Below, one piece after another: positions 17,446 through 26,169 of a DNA stretch of 64,000 nt. The notes below the pieces were generated by a model. It was not told where the DNA came from. It was given only the letters and a program-made list of their open reading frames with translations, and searched no databases. Numbering within the stretch: position 1 is the first letter of the stretch; each line of letters starts with the position of its first letter. The stretch covers positions 3,133,511 through 3,197,510 of the forward strand of contig CP129490.1 in the NCBI GenBank assembly GCA_030584085.1, given 5' to 3'. Made by a program: the position numbers and the translations under genes. The stretch is from Melioribacteraceae bacterium (GTDB lineage Bacteria; Bacteroidota; Ignavibacteria; Ignavibacteriales; Melioribacteraceae).

Positions 17446-18750
17446 ATGAAAGAAAATAAAATAAATATAATTACGCTTGGCTGTTCTAAAAACACTGTAG
17501 ATTCTGAGAGATTGATGAAACAGCTAAACGCAAATAATTTTGAATTAGTTAAAAATAGTGACGATGCCGATTCAATTGTCATAAACACATGTGGATTTAT
17601 TGATGCGGCTAAAGAAGAATCAATCAATACAATTTTACAAGCTGTGGAATTAAAGAAAAAAGGTAAGATCAAAAAAGTTGTAGTTGCCGGCTGCTTATCC
17701 GAACGATACATGGATGATCTTGTTAAAGATATCCCGGAAGTTGACAAGTATTTTGGAACCGAAGATTATGAAGGTGTCGTTAAGGAATTCGGCGGTAATC
17801 TAAAATATGAACTACTCGGCGAAAGAATTGTTTCTACACCTAAACATTATGCTTATCTAAAGATAAGTGAAGGATGCGATAATCCATGTTCGTTTTGCGC
17901 AATTCCTTTGATGCGCGGCGGTCATAAATCAAAACCGATGGAACAATTATTAAAAGAAGCCGAAAGCTTAGCTAAAAATGGGGCGAAAGAAATAATAATC
18001 ATCGGTCAAGATACAACCGATTACGGGAAGGATATTTATCAAAAAAGAAATCTATCGGAACTATTAAATCGCCTAAGTGATATCAATGGAATTGAATGGA
18101 TCAAACTTTTATATGCTTATCCTTCTCATTTCCCGAATGATGTAATTGAAACAATTGCAGAAAACCCAAAAGTCTGCAAATATTTGGATATGCCGCTCCA
18201 GCACATTTCTGACAATGTTCTTCGTTCTATGCGCAGAGGAATTAGTTCAAGAAGAACAAAAGAGCTCCTTTATAAAATCAAAGAAAGAATTCCTGATATA
18301 ACTTTAAGAACGACTTTTATTGTAGGATATCCCAACGAAACAGAAAAGGAATTCCAAGAACTTTATGATTTTGTTAAAGATATTGAATTCGATAGAATGG
18401 GAGTTTTTAATTATTCAATAGAAGAAACAACCACAAGTTTTATTTTAGGTGATCCTTTTTCCCTAAAAGAAAAGGAAAGAAGAAAAGACGAACTGATGAA
18501 TCTTCAACAAAAAATTTCGTTATCTAAAAACGAAAAGCTGGTTGGCAGAAAAATTCGTGTGCTTATCGATGATATTGAAGATCAACATTATATTGCACGA
18601 AGTGAACGAGATGCTCCAGAAGTTGACGGAGAAGTAATTATTGATCCGAATGGAAAATATTTAACACCGGGTAATTTTTATGAAGTTGACATTTATGACT
18701 GTAATGAGTATGATTTATTTGCAAAACATTCCGGTAATGGGGGAAAATAA
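17446..18750 (+). CDS. rimO: Ribosomal protein S12 methylthiotransferase
   Basis: A 434-residue radical-SAM enzyme that methylthiolates a conserved aspartate of ribosomal protein S12. Domains: UPF0004 with LGCSKNTVDSE (Cys near 11) and NTCGFIDAAKEESI, both RimO-specific rather than MiaB-specific; radical SAM core with CDNPCSFCAIPLMRGGHKS near residue 145; C-terminal TRAM domain. The pair MiaB/RimO in one window allows unambiguous separation. Followed after 2 bases by the GWxTD gene. Confidence 0.96.
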   Translation: MKENKINIITLGCSKNTVDSERLMKQLNANNFELVKNSDDADSIVINTCGFIDAAKEESINTILQAVELKKKGKIKKVVVAGCLSERYMDDLVKDIPEVDKYFGTEDYEGVVKEFGGNLKYELLGERIVSTPKHYAYLKISEGCDNPCSFCAIPLMRGGHKSKPMEQLLKEAESLAKNGAKEIIIIGQDTTDYGKDIYQKRNLSELLNRLSDINGIEWIKLLYAYPSHFPNDVIETIAENPKVCKYLDMPLQHISDNVLRSMRRGISSRRTKELLYKIKERIPDITLRTTFIVGYPNETEKEFQELYDFVKDIEFDRMGVFNYSIEETTTSFILGDPFSLKEKERRKDELMNLQQKISLSKNEKLVGRKIRVLIDDIEDQHYIARSERDAPEVDGEVIIDPNGKYLTPGNFYEVDIYDCNEYDLFAKHSGNGGK

Positions 18751-18752
18751 AC

Positions 18753-20033
18753 ATGAAGAACTTATTATTCATATCGCTTATAATTTCATTTTTTCTAACA
18801 ATTAATGCACAGGAAGATAAAAGTAAAAAACAAATTTATCCTTCGGCCCCAAACTTTAATCTGGATTTTTTAAATTACAAAAGTGATGAAACCGGTAAAT
18901 CTAGGGTTGATCTCTTTGTACAAGTTCCTTATACAAACATTCAATTTGTTAAAGTAGATGATAAATTTGTCGGGAAATATTCGGTTAATTTGACAATGTT
19001 TAACGAGGATAAGAGCAATATTATCAGTAATGATATATGGGAGGAAGTTGTAACTGCAAATAGTTTCAATCAGACTTCCACTTCAAAAAATTTCAATTTG
19101 AGTTTAAGATCATTTCAACTTGCACCGGGTAATTATTTCGTCAGATGTATCGTTGAAGATGTAGATTCCAAAAGAAATGTAACGAGCGAACATACGTTGG
19201 AAGTAATGCCATTTGATACTCAAGTTAGTATAAGCGATCTCTTATTAATTACAGAACTTGTTGAAACCGAAAGTGGTAAAAGAATCGTTCCTAATATCTC
19301 CCAAACTGTTGAAAGTATGGACGAAGTTATAAACTTCTATTATGAACTTTATTCCGACGAAGAAAAAGATATTAAGATTGAGTATGGGATACGGGATAAA
19401 AACGAAAACCAAAATTACACTCATACCATTGAGAAAAAATTGGATAAAGGCACTAACGAAATTTATGGTTCTCTTCAATATCCGTCTTTTACTTTTGGCG
19501 AGTATGAATTAGTTGTTAAAGTGACAAACCTAAACGATTCATTAATAGCCGGTATAGGAAAATCATTTTATGCAAGAGTTATCGGGATTCCGAGAAGCAT
19601 AACTGATCTTCAAAAAGCTATTGACCAAATGTTATATATTGCCGAATCTAGTGAAATAAATCATATTATGAATTCCGAATCTTTTCAAGAAAAGTTGGAA
19701 AGATTTTTAGAATTTTGGGAAGTTAAAGACCCTACTCCAAACACTAAAGTTAACGAAGCGATGCTTGAGTATTATAGACGAATAGATCATGCAAATAGAA
19801 ATTTTGAGGCTTATAGACGAGAAGGCTGGCAAACCGATATGGGAATGGTCTATGTTTCACTTGGTCCACCCGATTATATTGATAGACATCCTTTCGCCGT
19901 TGATTCTAAACCATACGAAGTATGGGATTACTACAATCTTAATCGTCAATTTGTATTTATTGATTACACCGGATTCGGTGATTACCGTTTAGTAAACAGA
20001 GACTACCGAGATCTTAACAGATATAGATACTAG
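18753..20033 (+). CDS. GWxTD domain-containing exported protein
   Basis: A 426-residue protein with a signal peptide (about residues 1-19, ending NAQ). Most of it is beta-rich; the C-terminal domain (about 285-426) contains GWQTDMGMVYVSLGPPDYID, the GWxTD signature, and a tyrosine/arginine-rich end. Such proteins are widespread in FCB and Acidobacteria genomes; their function is not established. It begins 2 bases after rimO and ends 5 bases before the PfkB kinase gene. Confidence 0.85.
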   Translation: MKNLLFISLIISFFLTINAQEDKSKKQIYPSAPNFNLDFLNYKSDETGKSRVDLFVQVPYTNIQFVKVDDKFVGKYSVNLTMFNEDKSNIISNDIWEEVVTANSFNQTSTSKNFNLSLRSFQLAPGNYFVRCIVEDVDSKRNVTSEHTLEVMPFDTQVSISDLLLITELVETESGKRIVPNISQTVESMDEVINFYYELYSDEEKDIKIEYGIRDKNENQNYTHTIEKKLDKGTNEIYGSLQYPSFTFGEYELVVKVTNLNDSLIAGIGKSFYARVIGIPRSITDLQKAIDQMLYIAESSEINHIMNSESFQEKLERFLEFWEVKDPTPNTKVNEAMLEYYRRIDHANRNFEAYRREGWQTDMGMVYVSLGPPDYIDRHPFAVDSKPYEVWDYYNLNRQFVFIDYTGFGDYRLVNRDYRDLNRYRY

Positions 20034-20038
20034 AATAA

Positions 20039-21007
20039 ATGATATTAACTGTTACACCAAATCCGCTGCTTGAACGAAGATTGATATTCAATTCAATTAC
20101 GCAAGGTGCAATTAACCGAAGTCAAAAAGAAATACTTTATGCCGGCGGTAAAGGTATCAACGTTAGTCGGCAGCTAAACAGACTTGGAATTAAAAATCTT
20201 GCACTTACATTCCTCGGTGGTAACAACGGTAAATTATTACGAAGAGCTTTAGAGACCGAACAAATCAATTTTAATGCGGTAAGTACTAAAGACGAAACTC
20301 GATACGCTGCTGTTACTATTTATAATGAGAAAAAAGAACTGACCTCATATTTTTCACCCAATTCAGAAATAAGTGAACGTGAAGTTGATGAGTTTATTAA
20401 CAAATTAGATAAGGCAATTCAAAATTGTTCCATTGTTTTATTTGCCGGAAGTTCACCGAACAATTCAACCAATCGAATTTTTATTGAAGGAATTGAACTT
20501 TCAAATAAGTACGATAAAATTTCCATTGTGGACACTTATGGTGAGCATTTGCCAGAATGTATAGACTTATCCCCTTTTGCAATTCATAATAATAAAAGAG
20601 AAATTGAATCTTCGTTAGATGTTAATCTTCATGATGAAAAAGCAATAATGGAATTTCTAGACTCACTTTATGCAAAGAATGTAAAGATGGCATTTATAAC
20701 TGACGGTGAAAAGGATGTGTATTCCTCAAAATTCGATTTTCATTTCAAAACGACCCCGCCTAAAGTAAATGCAATTAATTCTATGGGAAGTGGTGACGCA
20801 TTTGTAGCCGGAATAATTTATGGTATAGAACAAGCTTTGGTTTATAATGATTTTATGAAGCTAGCCGTTGCACTCGGTGCACTTAATACAGAAAGTTTTG
20901 AAGCCGCGAATGTTGAGTCGGCAAAAGCCAAAGAACTAGCAGAAATTATAAGTATTGAACCGGTCGGCAAGAAAATGAAATTGATAGATGATTCACCAAA
21001 CTATTAA
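20039..21007 (+). CDS. PfkB-family hexose-phosphate kinase (1-phosphofructokinase-like)
   Basis: A 322-residue sugar kinase. Visible PfkB signatures: GGKGINVSRQLNRLG near residue 37 and NSMGSGDAFVAGIIYG near 243, with the catalytic aspartate in GSGDA. The opening ILTVTPNPLLERRL matches the 1-phosphofructokinase/tagatose-6-phosphate kinase branch (TVTPNPALD in relatives). The exact phosphosugar substrate cannot be told. Its last 20 bases overlap the start of the BamA/TamA-like gene. Confidence 0.85.
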   Translation: MILTVTPNPLLERRLIFNSITQGAINRSQKEILYAGGKGINVSRQLNRLGIKNLALTFLGGNNGKLLRRALETEQINFNAVSTKDETRYAAVTIYNEKKELTSYFSPNSEISEREVDEFINKLDKAIQNCSIVLFAGSSPNNSTNRIFIEGIELSNKYDKISIVDTYGEHLPECIDLSPFAIHNNKREIESSLDVNLHDEKAIMEFLDSLYAKNVKMAFITDGEKDVYSSKFDFHFKTTPPKVNAINSMGSGDAFVAGIIYGIEQALVYNDFMKLAVALGALNTESFEAANVESAKAKELAEIISIEPVGKKMKLIDDSPNY

Positions 21008-22742
21008 ATATGCTTCAATATTTCTTCTTGTAATACTCACTCTTCAATCACAACCTGTTGGTTCTATAGAAATTTCCGGCAATCAGAAATTCCCTTCATC
21101 AGAATATTTAAGCTGGATTTCAATCAATAGCGGCACACCTAATTTTGTGGGAATTGTTGATACAATCACTTCTAGAATCTTCTCCAATCTTAATGACAGA
21201 GGCTACTTCTCTTCAGAAATTACAAAAATTGATTCCGCGATTAATTCCGATTCTTCACTCACTTATAAAATTGAAATCGATGAAGGAAATCCCTCTTATT
21301 TCAGCAAGTTTGAGATTTCAAATCTGAGCGTTCACGATTCATTAATTTTTTATTCAGAACTAGATTTCTTGATTGGCGAAATTTTTAATAAGACAGAATT
21401 TGAATCAGCCATTTCAAATATACTTGATGAATACGAAAACATTGGTTTTCCCTTCGCAAAAATTGTAATCAATTCAATAACCTTTTCTGAAATTGAAGAT
21501 GAAAGTCAAGTCAAAGTAAAGTTAACTTTTGAAAAGAATGAGAAAAGTACAATCGACAAGGTAGAAATAATTGGGAATGATAAAACCAATAATCAAGTAA
21601 TACTTCGTGCAGCAAGAATTTTTCCGCCGGAATTATACTCACAAGATAAAGTTGAATCAATTCCGAAGAAGTTAAATAGACTTAGATTTTTTGAACAAGT
21701 CAATACACCGGGCTATTATTTTAACAGCAGCAATGAAGGAGTTCTGCAAATTACAGTTCAGGAAAAAGAGACGAATAATTTTGACGGAATTGTAGGATTC
21801 GTTCCAGGTAATGAAAATGAAACCGGATACTTCACCGGGTTTCTAAATATTAGTTTAAGAAATTTATTCGGAACCGGGAGAGCCGCTGCATTTAAATGGC
21901 ATAAAGAAAATCGGAATTCTCAAGAACTCGAAATTAAATATATGGAACCGTGGATTCTGGGCTATCCATTTAATATTGGTCTGGGATTTTTTCAACGAAA
22001 GCAAGATACAACTTATGTCCAAAGCAAGTTTGATGGATCAATAGAATTTTTAGCCACGGATGATATCTCCGCAAGTTTACTTTTTTCAACCGAATCAATT
22101 GTTCCGACCGAAAATAAGAATTCATTTTTTACTGTTTATAATGCAAGCATACTTTCCACAGGTATTCAGCTTTCAATCGATAGCAGAGATGATGTTTATG
22201 CTCCAACCGAGGGAATATATTTTGTCAATTCATATTTATACAGTAAAAAATCAATTAACGGTCCGGCACAGTTTATCACCAGTGATACAAAGACCGAAAT
22301 AAACTTGCAGCGGTTAACATTAGATTTTTCTTATTTCTATGAAATATTTAACAGACAAGTTATTGCCGCCGGAGTTCATGCACGAGAAATGCGAGGTGAT
22401 TTTTTTGAAATAAGCGACTATTACATGCTCGGCGGAACTACAACATTAAGAGGTTATCGCGAAAATCAATTTCTCGGGAATCGAACTTTTTGGTCGAACT
22501 TGGAATATAGATATTTACTCACGCCTCGCACTTATGCGTATTTATTTTTCGATACTGGTTATTATTTAAGAAATGCAGATGAGTCACGAGATCTAATTGA
22601 ACTTTCCGAATTTAAATACGGATATGGACTTGGATTAAATTTAGAAACCGGTTTAGGAATTTTAGGTGTAAGCTTTGCGCTCGGTGAAGGTGATTCATTT
22701 AGTCAAGGAAAAATCCATTTTGCAATAGTGAATGAGTTTTAA
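20988..22742 (+). CDS. BamA/TamA-family outer-membrane protein
   Basis: A 584-residue Omp85-superfamily protein. A signal peptide (about 1-22) precedes two to three POTRA-like repeats up to about residue 250 (GSIEISGNQKFPSSEYLSW, TIDKVEIIGNDKTNNQVIL). A 16-strand barrel region follows, with the conserved MLGGTTTLRGYRENQFLGN (the (V/I)RG(F/Y) lid-lock) near 490. It is shorter than housekeeping BamA (five POTRAs), closer to TamA/FhaC-like members, so probably not the essential BamA. The ATG lies inside the kinase gene. It ends head-to-head against the minus-strand reductase stop. Confidence 0.82.
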   Translation: MIHQTIKYASIFLLVILTLQSQPVGSIEISGNQKFPSSEYLSWISINSGTPNFVGIVDTITSRIFSNLNDRGYFSSEITKIDSAINSDSSLTYKIEIDEGNPSYFSKFEISNLSVHDSLIFYSELDFLIGEIFNKTEFESAISNILDEYENIGFPFAKIVINSITFSEIEDESQVKVKLTFEKNEKSTIDKVEIIGNDKTNNQVILRAARIFPPELYSQDKVESIPKKLNRLRFFEQVNTPGYYFNSSNEGVLQITVQEKETNNFDGIVGFVPGNENETGYFTGFLNISLRNLFGTGRAAAFKWHKENRNSQELEIKYMEPWILGYPFNIGLGFFQRKQDTTYVQSKFDGSIEFLATDDISASLLFSTESIVPTENKNSFFTVYNASILSTGIQLSIDSRDDVYAPTEGIYFVNSYLYSKKSINGPAQFITSDTKTEINLQRLTLDFSYFYEIFNRQVIAAGVHAREMRGDFFEISDYYMLGGTTTLRGYRENQFLGNRTFWSNLEYRYLLTPRTYAYLFFDTGYYLRNADESRDLIELSEFKYGYGLGLNLETGLGILGVSFALGEGDSFSQGKIHFAIVNEF

Positions 22743-23918
22743 TTACACTACATAGACTTTTGCCACATCAATTATTAATGATGGTTTTTTTGCTAAGGCA
22801 GTTACAAAAAATTTGCCTAGAGTTCTTTTTTCTTTTGGTATTCTTAATAACTTTTCGATTATATCGTTAAACTCTTCATCCGATAAATTAAAAATTCCTT
22901 CTTTCAATCGATCAAAAATTAAGTGTGATTTCCCTCTTTCTTTCATCCATTTATCACGGTACTTATCTATTAATTTTAAATTATTACTTTTGATCGCTTT
23001 CCCTGCAATTTCGCCGGCAACTTTACCGCCAATCATTCCGCTTCCAATTCCTCCTCCGGTAAGCGGATTAACTTGACGTGCCGCATCTCCGACAAGCATT
23101 ATTCCATCACCTGAAATTCTTTCTAATGTTAATGCACACGGCACACCTCCGGCAACTTGTGTTAATACAGATGCATTGGGATAAAACCGTTCCATATTTT
23201 CGTTCAGGTAAGAAAGTGCAGATCGTTTCTTTCCTGTATCACCGCTCACACCCAATCCGATATTTGCAGTCTTATCACCTTTTGGGAAAACCCAAAAATA
23301 TCCGCCCGGTGCATAATTGGAACCGAGGTAAAAATAAAGTGTATGTGAATCAACATTATTAATATTTGTTGCAGTAACTTGAAAGCAAGCTTCCATTTCT
23401 CGAAAATCAATATGAGTTTTGATTCCCGCCCATCTTCCGACTCTAGATTCAACTCCATCAGCTCCGATAACTATTTTTGATCTAATCTCAATTTGTTCAC
23501 CTTGATATTCAGCCTTAACTCCACAAACTTTTTCGCCTTCAAGGATTAATCCGTTTACATAAACTCTGGTTTGTATGTGAGCCCCGGCTTCGGTTGCAAG
23601 TTTTCCAAGTTCATAGTCAAAAATTCTTCGTTCTAATACGTAACCGTTCTCTTCATCAAATTCTATTACAACTTCTTTTCCATTCGGAGAAATAAACGCG
23701 TACTTATTTATTTTGGCGGCAATCCATTTATCGTTTGGTTCTATAAACTGCACTACATTTCTTTTCGAAATAGCTTCGGCGCATCTGACGGGATAACCAA
23801 CATCTCTATCTTTTTCGAGAACGAGTACATCGACTCCTTGCATGGCGGCATATCTCGCAGCAACAGTTCCGGCAGGACCAGCACCAACAACAATTATATC
23901 GTATTCTTTCTTTAACAT
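22743..23918 (-). CDS. Geranylgeranyl reductase family flavoprotein
   Basis: A 391-residue FAD-dependent oxidoreductase. The FAD-binding motif VVGAGPAGTVAARYAA (about 10-25), VLEKDRDVGYPVRCAEAIS, the GGYFWVFPKGDKTANIGLGV segment and GDAARQVNPLTGGGIGSGM (about 275-293) are typical of the geranylgeranyl reductase (GGR/ChlP) family. Such enzymes hydrogenate prenyl chains of archaeal lipids, chlorophyll or menaquinone. It lies 9 bases after a 2[4Fe-4S] ferredoxin gene, its likely electron donor, and is divergent from a UbiA prenyltransferase resembling DGGGP synthase. A role in ether-lipid or quinone side-chain saturation is inferred. Confidence 0.87.
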   Translation of the reverse strand: MLKKEYDIIVVGAGPAGTVAARYAAMQGVDVLVLEKDRDVGYPVRCAEAISKRNVVQFIEPNDKWIAAKINKYAFISPNGKEVVIEFDEENGYVLERRIFDYELGKLATEAGAHIQTRVYVNGLILEGEKVCGVKAEYQGEQIEIRSKIVIGADGVESRVGRWAGIKTHIDFREMEACFQVTATNINNVDSHTLYFYLGSNYAPGGYFWVFPKGDKTANIGLGVSGDTGKKRSALSYLNENMERFYPNASVLTQVAGGVPCALTLERISGDGIMLVGDAARQVNPLTGGGIGSGMIGGKVAGEIAGKAIKSNNLKLIDKYRDKWMKERGKSHLIFDRLKEGIFNLSDEEFNDIIEKLLRIPKEKRTLGKFFVTALAKKPSLIIDVAKVYVV

Positions 23919-23927
23919 AGTATCCTT

Positions 23928-24149
23928 TTACTTCAGAAATCCTTCTTTATTAAATTTGATTACTTCAATCGGACAAGCCCAAATACACTTTGAACAATTT
24001 GTGCAATTCTCATCTATTATTCTTATTTCGGCTTCTTTCAATTCGATTGCATCATCAGGGCAGACGCCAACACAACACCCACAGAAATCGCATTTGTTAG
24101 GAAGGATTTCTATCATCAATTTAGCGCCGGTTTTTGCAATTCGATACAT
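23928..24149 (-). CDS. 2[4Fe-4S] ferredoxin
   Basis: A 73-residue protein with two complete cluster motifs: CDFCGCCVGVCP and CTNCSKCIWACP. It should carry two low-potential [4Fe-4S] clusters. Encoded directly before the geranylgeranyl reductase with a 9-base gap, it is probably that enzyme's reductant supply. The alternative start at the internal Met 12 (LMIEILPNKC) would still keep both motifs. Confidence 0.9.
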   Translation of the reverse strand: MYRIAKTGAKLMIEILPNKCDFCGCCVGVCPDDAIELKEAEIRIIDENCTNCSKCIWACPIEVIKFNKEGFLK

Positions 24150-24182
24150 CGTTGCCTTTCTTTAAATAAGATAATTAATGCG

Positions 24183-24213
24183 AAAATATATAATTATTTA
24201 TTACTTTAACAAA
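24183..24213 (-). promoter_or_regulatory. Promoter of the ferredoxin-reductase unit
   Basis: Read on the minus strand: TTTG (24213-24210), 19-base spacer, TATATTTT (24190-24183), one mismatch from TAnnTTTG. It sits about 35 bases upstream of the ferredoxin ATG at 24149. Confidence 0.45.
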
Positions 24214-24222
24214 CATTGATCT

Positions 24223-24230
24223 TATCTTTG
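24223..24230 (+). promoter_or_regulatory. -7 element (TATCTTTG) for the UbiA prenyltransferase gene
   Basis: An exact TAnnTTTG match 22 bases before the ATG at 24253. A clear TTTG -33 box is missing (only TTTA at 24197-24200). It lies back-to-back with the ferredoxin promoter, so the two units could be co-regulated. Confidence 0.35.
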
Positions 24231-24252
24231 TAACAATATTATAGCATAATTA

Positions 24253-25086
24253 ATGAAATTGATAGCAATTATAAAAATTCTTCGCCCCATAAACCTAATA
24301 ATTACTTTTTTGTCGGTTATTATCTCGGCTGTAATTTCTGCTTCATTTGATTCTTTATCATTAATTGTAATTCTAACAGCTCTCTCAGTTACATTTTCAT
24401 TTGCCGCAGGTAATGTGATAAATGATGTAATAGATTTCGAAATTGATAAAATTAATCGTCCCGAACGTGTTCTCCCGCTTGGATTGATGTCACTAAAATC
24501 CGCCAAAGGATTATACTTTATAACCGTTGGAATTTCATTACTACTTTCAGCTTTAGTAGCCGTAGAGATATTAGTTATTATGATTTTCCTCAACTTATTA
24601 TTATTACTTTATTCAACAAATCTGAAGAGAATAATTTTACTTAGTAATTTTGTTGTCGCATTTGCGACTGCTTTCCCTCTAGTTCTTGGTGGAATTGTAG
24701 TTGAGAATTTTTTCGGCGGATTAATACCTGCCGGTTTTGCATTTTTTACTAATTTCATAAGAGAAATAATAAAAGACTCCGAAGACATAAAAGGTGACAG
24801 CATAATCGGTGTTAAAACTTTTCCGCAACAATTTGGATTGGATTTTTCGGTTGCATTAATAATCTCATTAATAATACTATTAATTGTAATTGATATGCTT
24901 CCATTTTTTTACAGAATTTATTCTGCTGAATATTTTGTATTAATAACCATTTTGGTTAATCCGCTGTTTGTCTTTGTAATAAAACTACTGTATAACAACA
25001 AGGAATTGGCAACATTAAGACGAGCAAGTAACCTTATTAAGATTAATATGATGCTTGGGTTACTTGCGATTTTAATCGGGGCATAA
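24253..25086 (+). CDS. UbiA-family prenyltransferase, DGGGP-synthase-like
   Basis: A 277-residue membrane enzyme with seven to nine helices. The first Asp-rich motif is NDVIDFEIDKINRPERVLP (about 57-75) and the second IREIIKDSEDIKGDSIIGVKT (about 169-188). The wording of both is closest to archaeal-type geranylgeranylglycerol-phosphate geranylgeranyltransferase rather than MenA or UbiA, which have different spacing and partners. If so it would make a di-geranylgeranyl ether lipid precursor. The opposite-facing geranylgeranyl reductase supports a prenyl-lipid pathway. Exact substrate is inference. The stop overlaps the rnhB start by 1 base. Confidence 0.78.
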   Translation: MKLIAIIKILRPINLIITFLSVIISAVISASFDSLSLIVILTALSVTFSFAAGNVINDVIDFEIDKINRPERVLPLGLMSLKSAKGLYFITVGISLLLSALVAVEILVIMIFLNLLLLLYSTNLKRIILLSNFVVAFATAFPLVLGGIVVENFFGGLIPAGFAFFTNFIREIIKDSEDIKGDSIIGVKTFPQQFGLDFSVALIISLIILLIVIDMLPFFYRIYSAEYFVLITILVNPLFVFVIKLLYNNKELATLRRASNLIKINMMLGLLAILIGA

Positions 25087-25709
25087 TGAAAGACTTTGAT
25101 AATAAATTTTATTCTGAACAGGTCAAGATAATCTGCGGTGTTGATGAAGCGGGTCGAGGACCGCTCGCGGGTCCTGTTGTTGCTGCAGCGGTTATATTTG
25201 GAAACGGGAAAATCATACCGGGAATAAATGATTCCAAAAAACTAGATGAAAAAACCCGCGAAAGGCTTTTTACTGAAATTGTTGCAAATGCCGTTTCATT
25301 TGGAATCGGAATTGTCGACCACACAAAAATTGACGAAATAAACATCTTAAACGCTTCCCTTCTCGCAATGAAAATTGCAGTTGAAAAATTAGAGATAGAG
25401 CCTCATCTTATTTTGATTGACGGCAACAAAACATTCCCTTCTAGTGTTCAGACACGAGCCATTGTAAAAGGCGATTCGAAATCGTATTCAATTGCGGCGG
25501 CTTCAATTTTAGCAAAGGTTACACGCGATAGAATAATGAAGAAAGAAGCAGAAAAATTTCCACATTACTCATGGCACACAAATAAAGGTTATCCGACAAA
25601 AGCACATATAAAAGCAATTCAAAAATATGGTGCTTGTTCGCTTCATCGTAAAACATTTTTAACACGGATATTATCAAAAGAAGAGCAATTAGTTTTAGTT
25701 GAGAATTAA
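25086..25709 (+). CDS. rnhB: Ribonuclease HII
   Basis: A 207-residue endonuclease that removes RNA from RNA-DNA hybrids, including single ribonucleotides. It shows CGVDEAGRGPLAGPVVAAAV (residues 13-32) with the first catalytic Asp-Glu, a second aspartate in LILIDGN, and GDSKSYSIAAASILAKVTRD with the last aspartates. Length is normal. It lies between the UbiA gene (1-base overlap) and yraN (2-base gap). Confidence 0.96.
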   Translation: MKDFDNKFYSEQVKIICGVDEAGRGPLAGPVVAAAVIFGNGKIIPGINDSKKLDEKTRERLFTEIVANAVSFGIGIVDHTKIDEINILNASLLAMKIAVEKLEIEPHLILIDGNKTFPSSVQTRAIVKGDSKSYSIAAASILAKVTRDRIMKKEAEKFPHYSWHTNKGYPTKAHIKAIQKYGACSLHRKTFLTRILSKEEQLVLVEN

Positions 25710-25711
25710 TT

Positions 25712-26077
25712 ATGTCCGACTCAAAACAAAAAGCCGGCAATTATGGTGAAGAACTTGCCGTTAAATTTCTCAAAGAAAAAGGATTTGAAATAGTTGAAAG
25801 AAATTATCGCTACGGCAAGGGTGAAATTGATATTGTTGCAATGGATAAAGACGAATTGGTTTTTGTTGAAGTTAAGTACAGGAATAATTTAGAATATGGT
25901 CCGCCCGAATATGCGTTAACAAAATCCAAACAAAGACAAGTTCGTAAAATCTCAGAACTCTACATTATAGAAAAAGGTCATGAATTGACTTTCGAAAATG
26001 CCAGAATTGATGTAATTGCAATACTCAATTTGCCAAATGAAAAACCTGATATAAATCACATAGAAAATGCATTTTAG
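25712..26077 (+). CDS. YraN/UPF0102-family nuclease-like protein
   Basis: A 121-residue protein of the UPF0102 family with an endonuclease-like fold. Visible motifs: GEELAVKFLKEKGFEIVERNYR, GEIDIVAMDKDELVFVEVK (the E-x-D...E-x-K core of PD-(D/E)XK nucleases) and the C-terminal RIDVIAI. Commonly found next to rnhB, as here (2 bases). Cellular role is not established; linked to recombination or repair in relatives. Confidence 0.9.
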   Translation: MSDSKQKAGNYGEELAVKFLKEKGFEIVERNYRYGKGEIDIVAMDKDELVFVEVKYRNNLEYGPPEYALTKSKQRQVRKISELYIIEKGHELTFENARIDVIAILNLPNEKPDINHIENAF

Positions 26078-26169
26078 TTTTATTCATTTTCTTAATTATA
26101 TAATAGATAAATACTTTCCGATTTATTTTATATTTTAGCGTATAATTAGTCCGGCGGAAAAATTATCGT

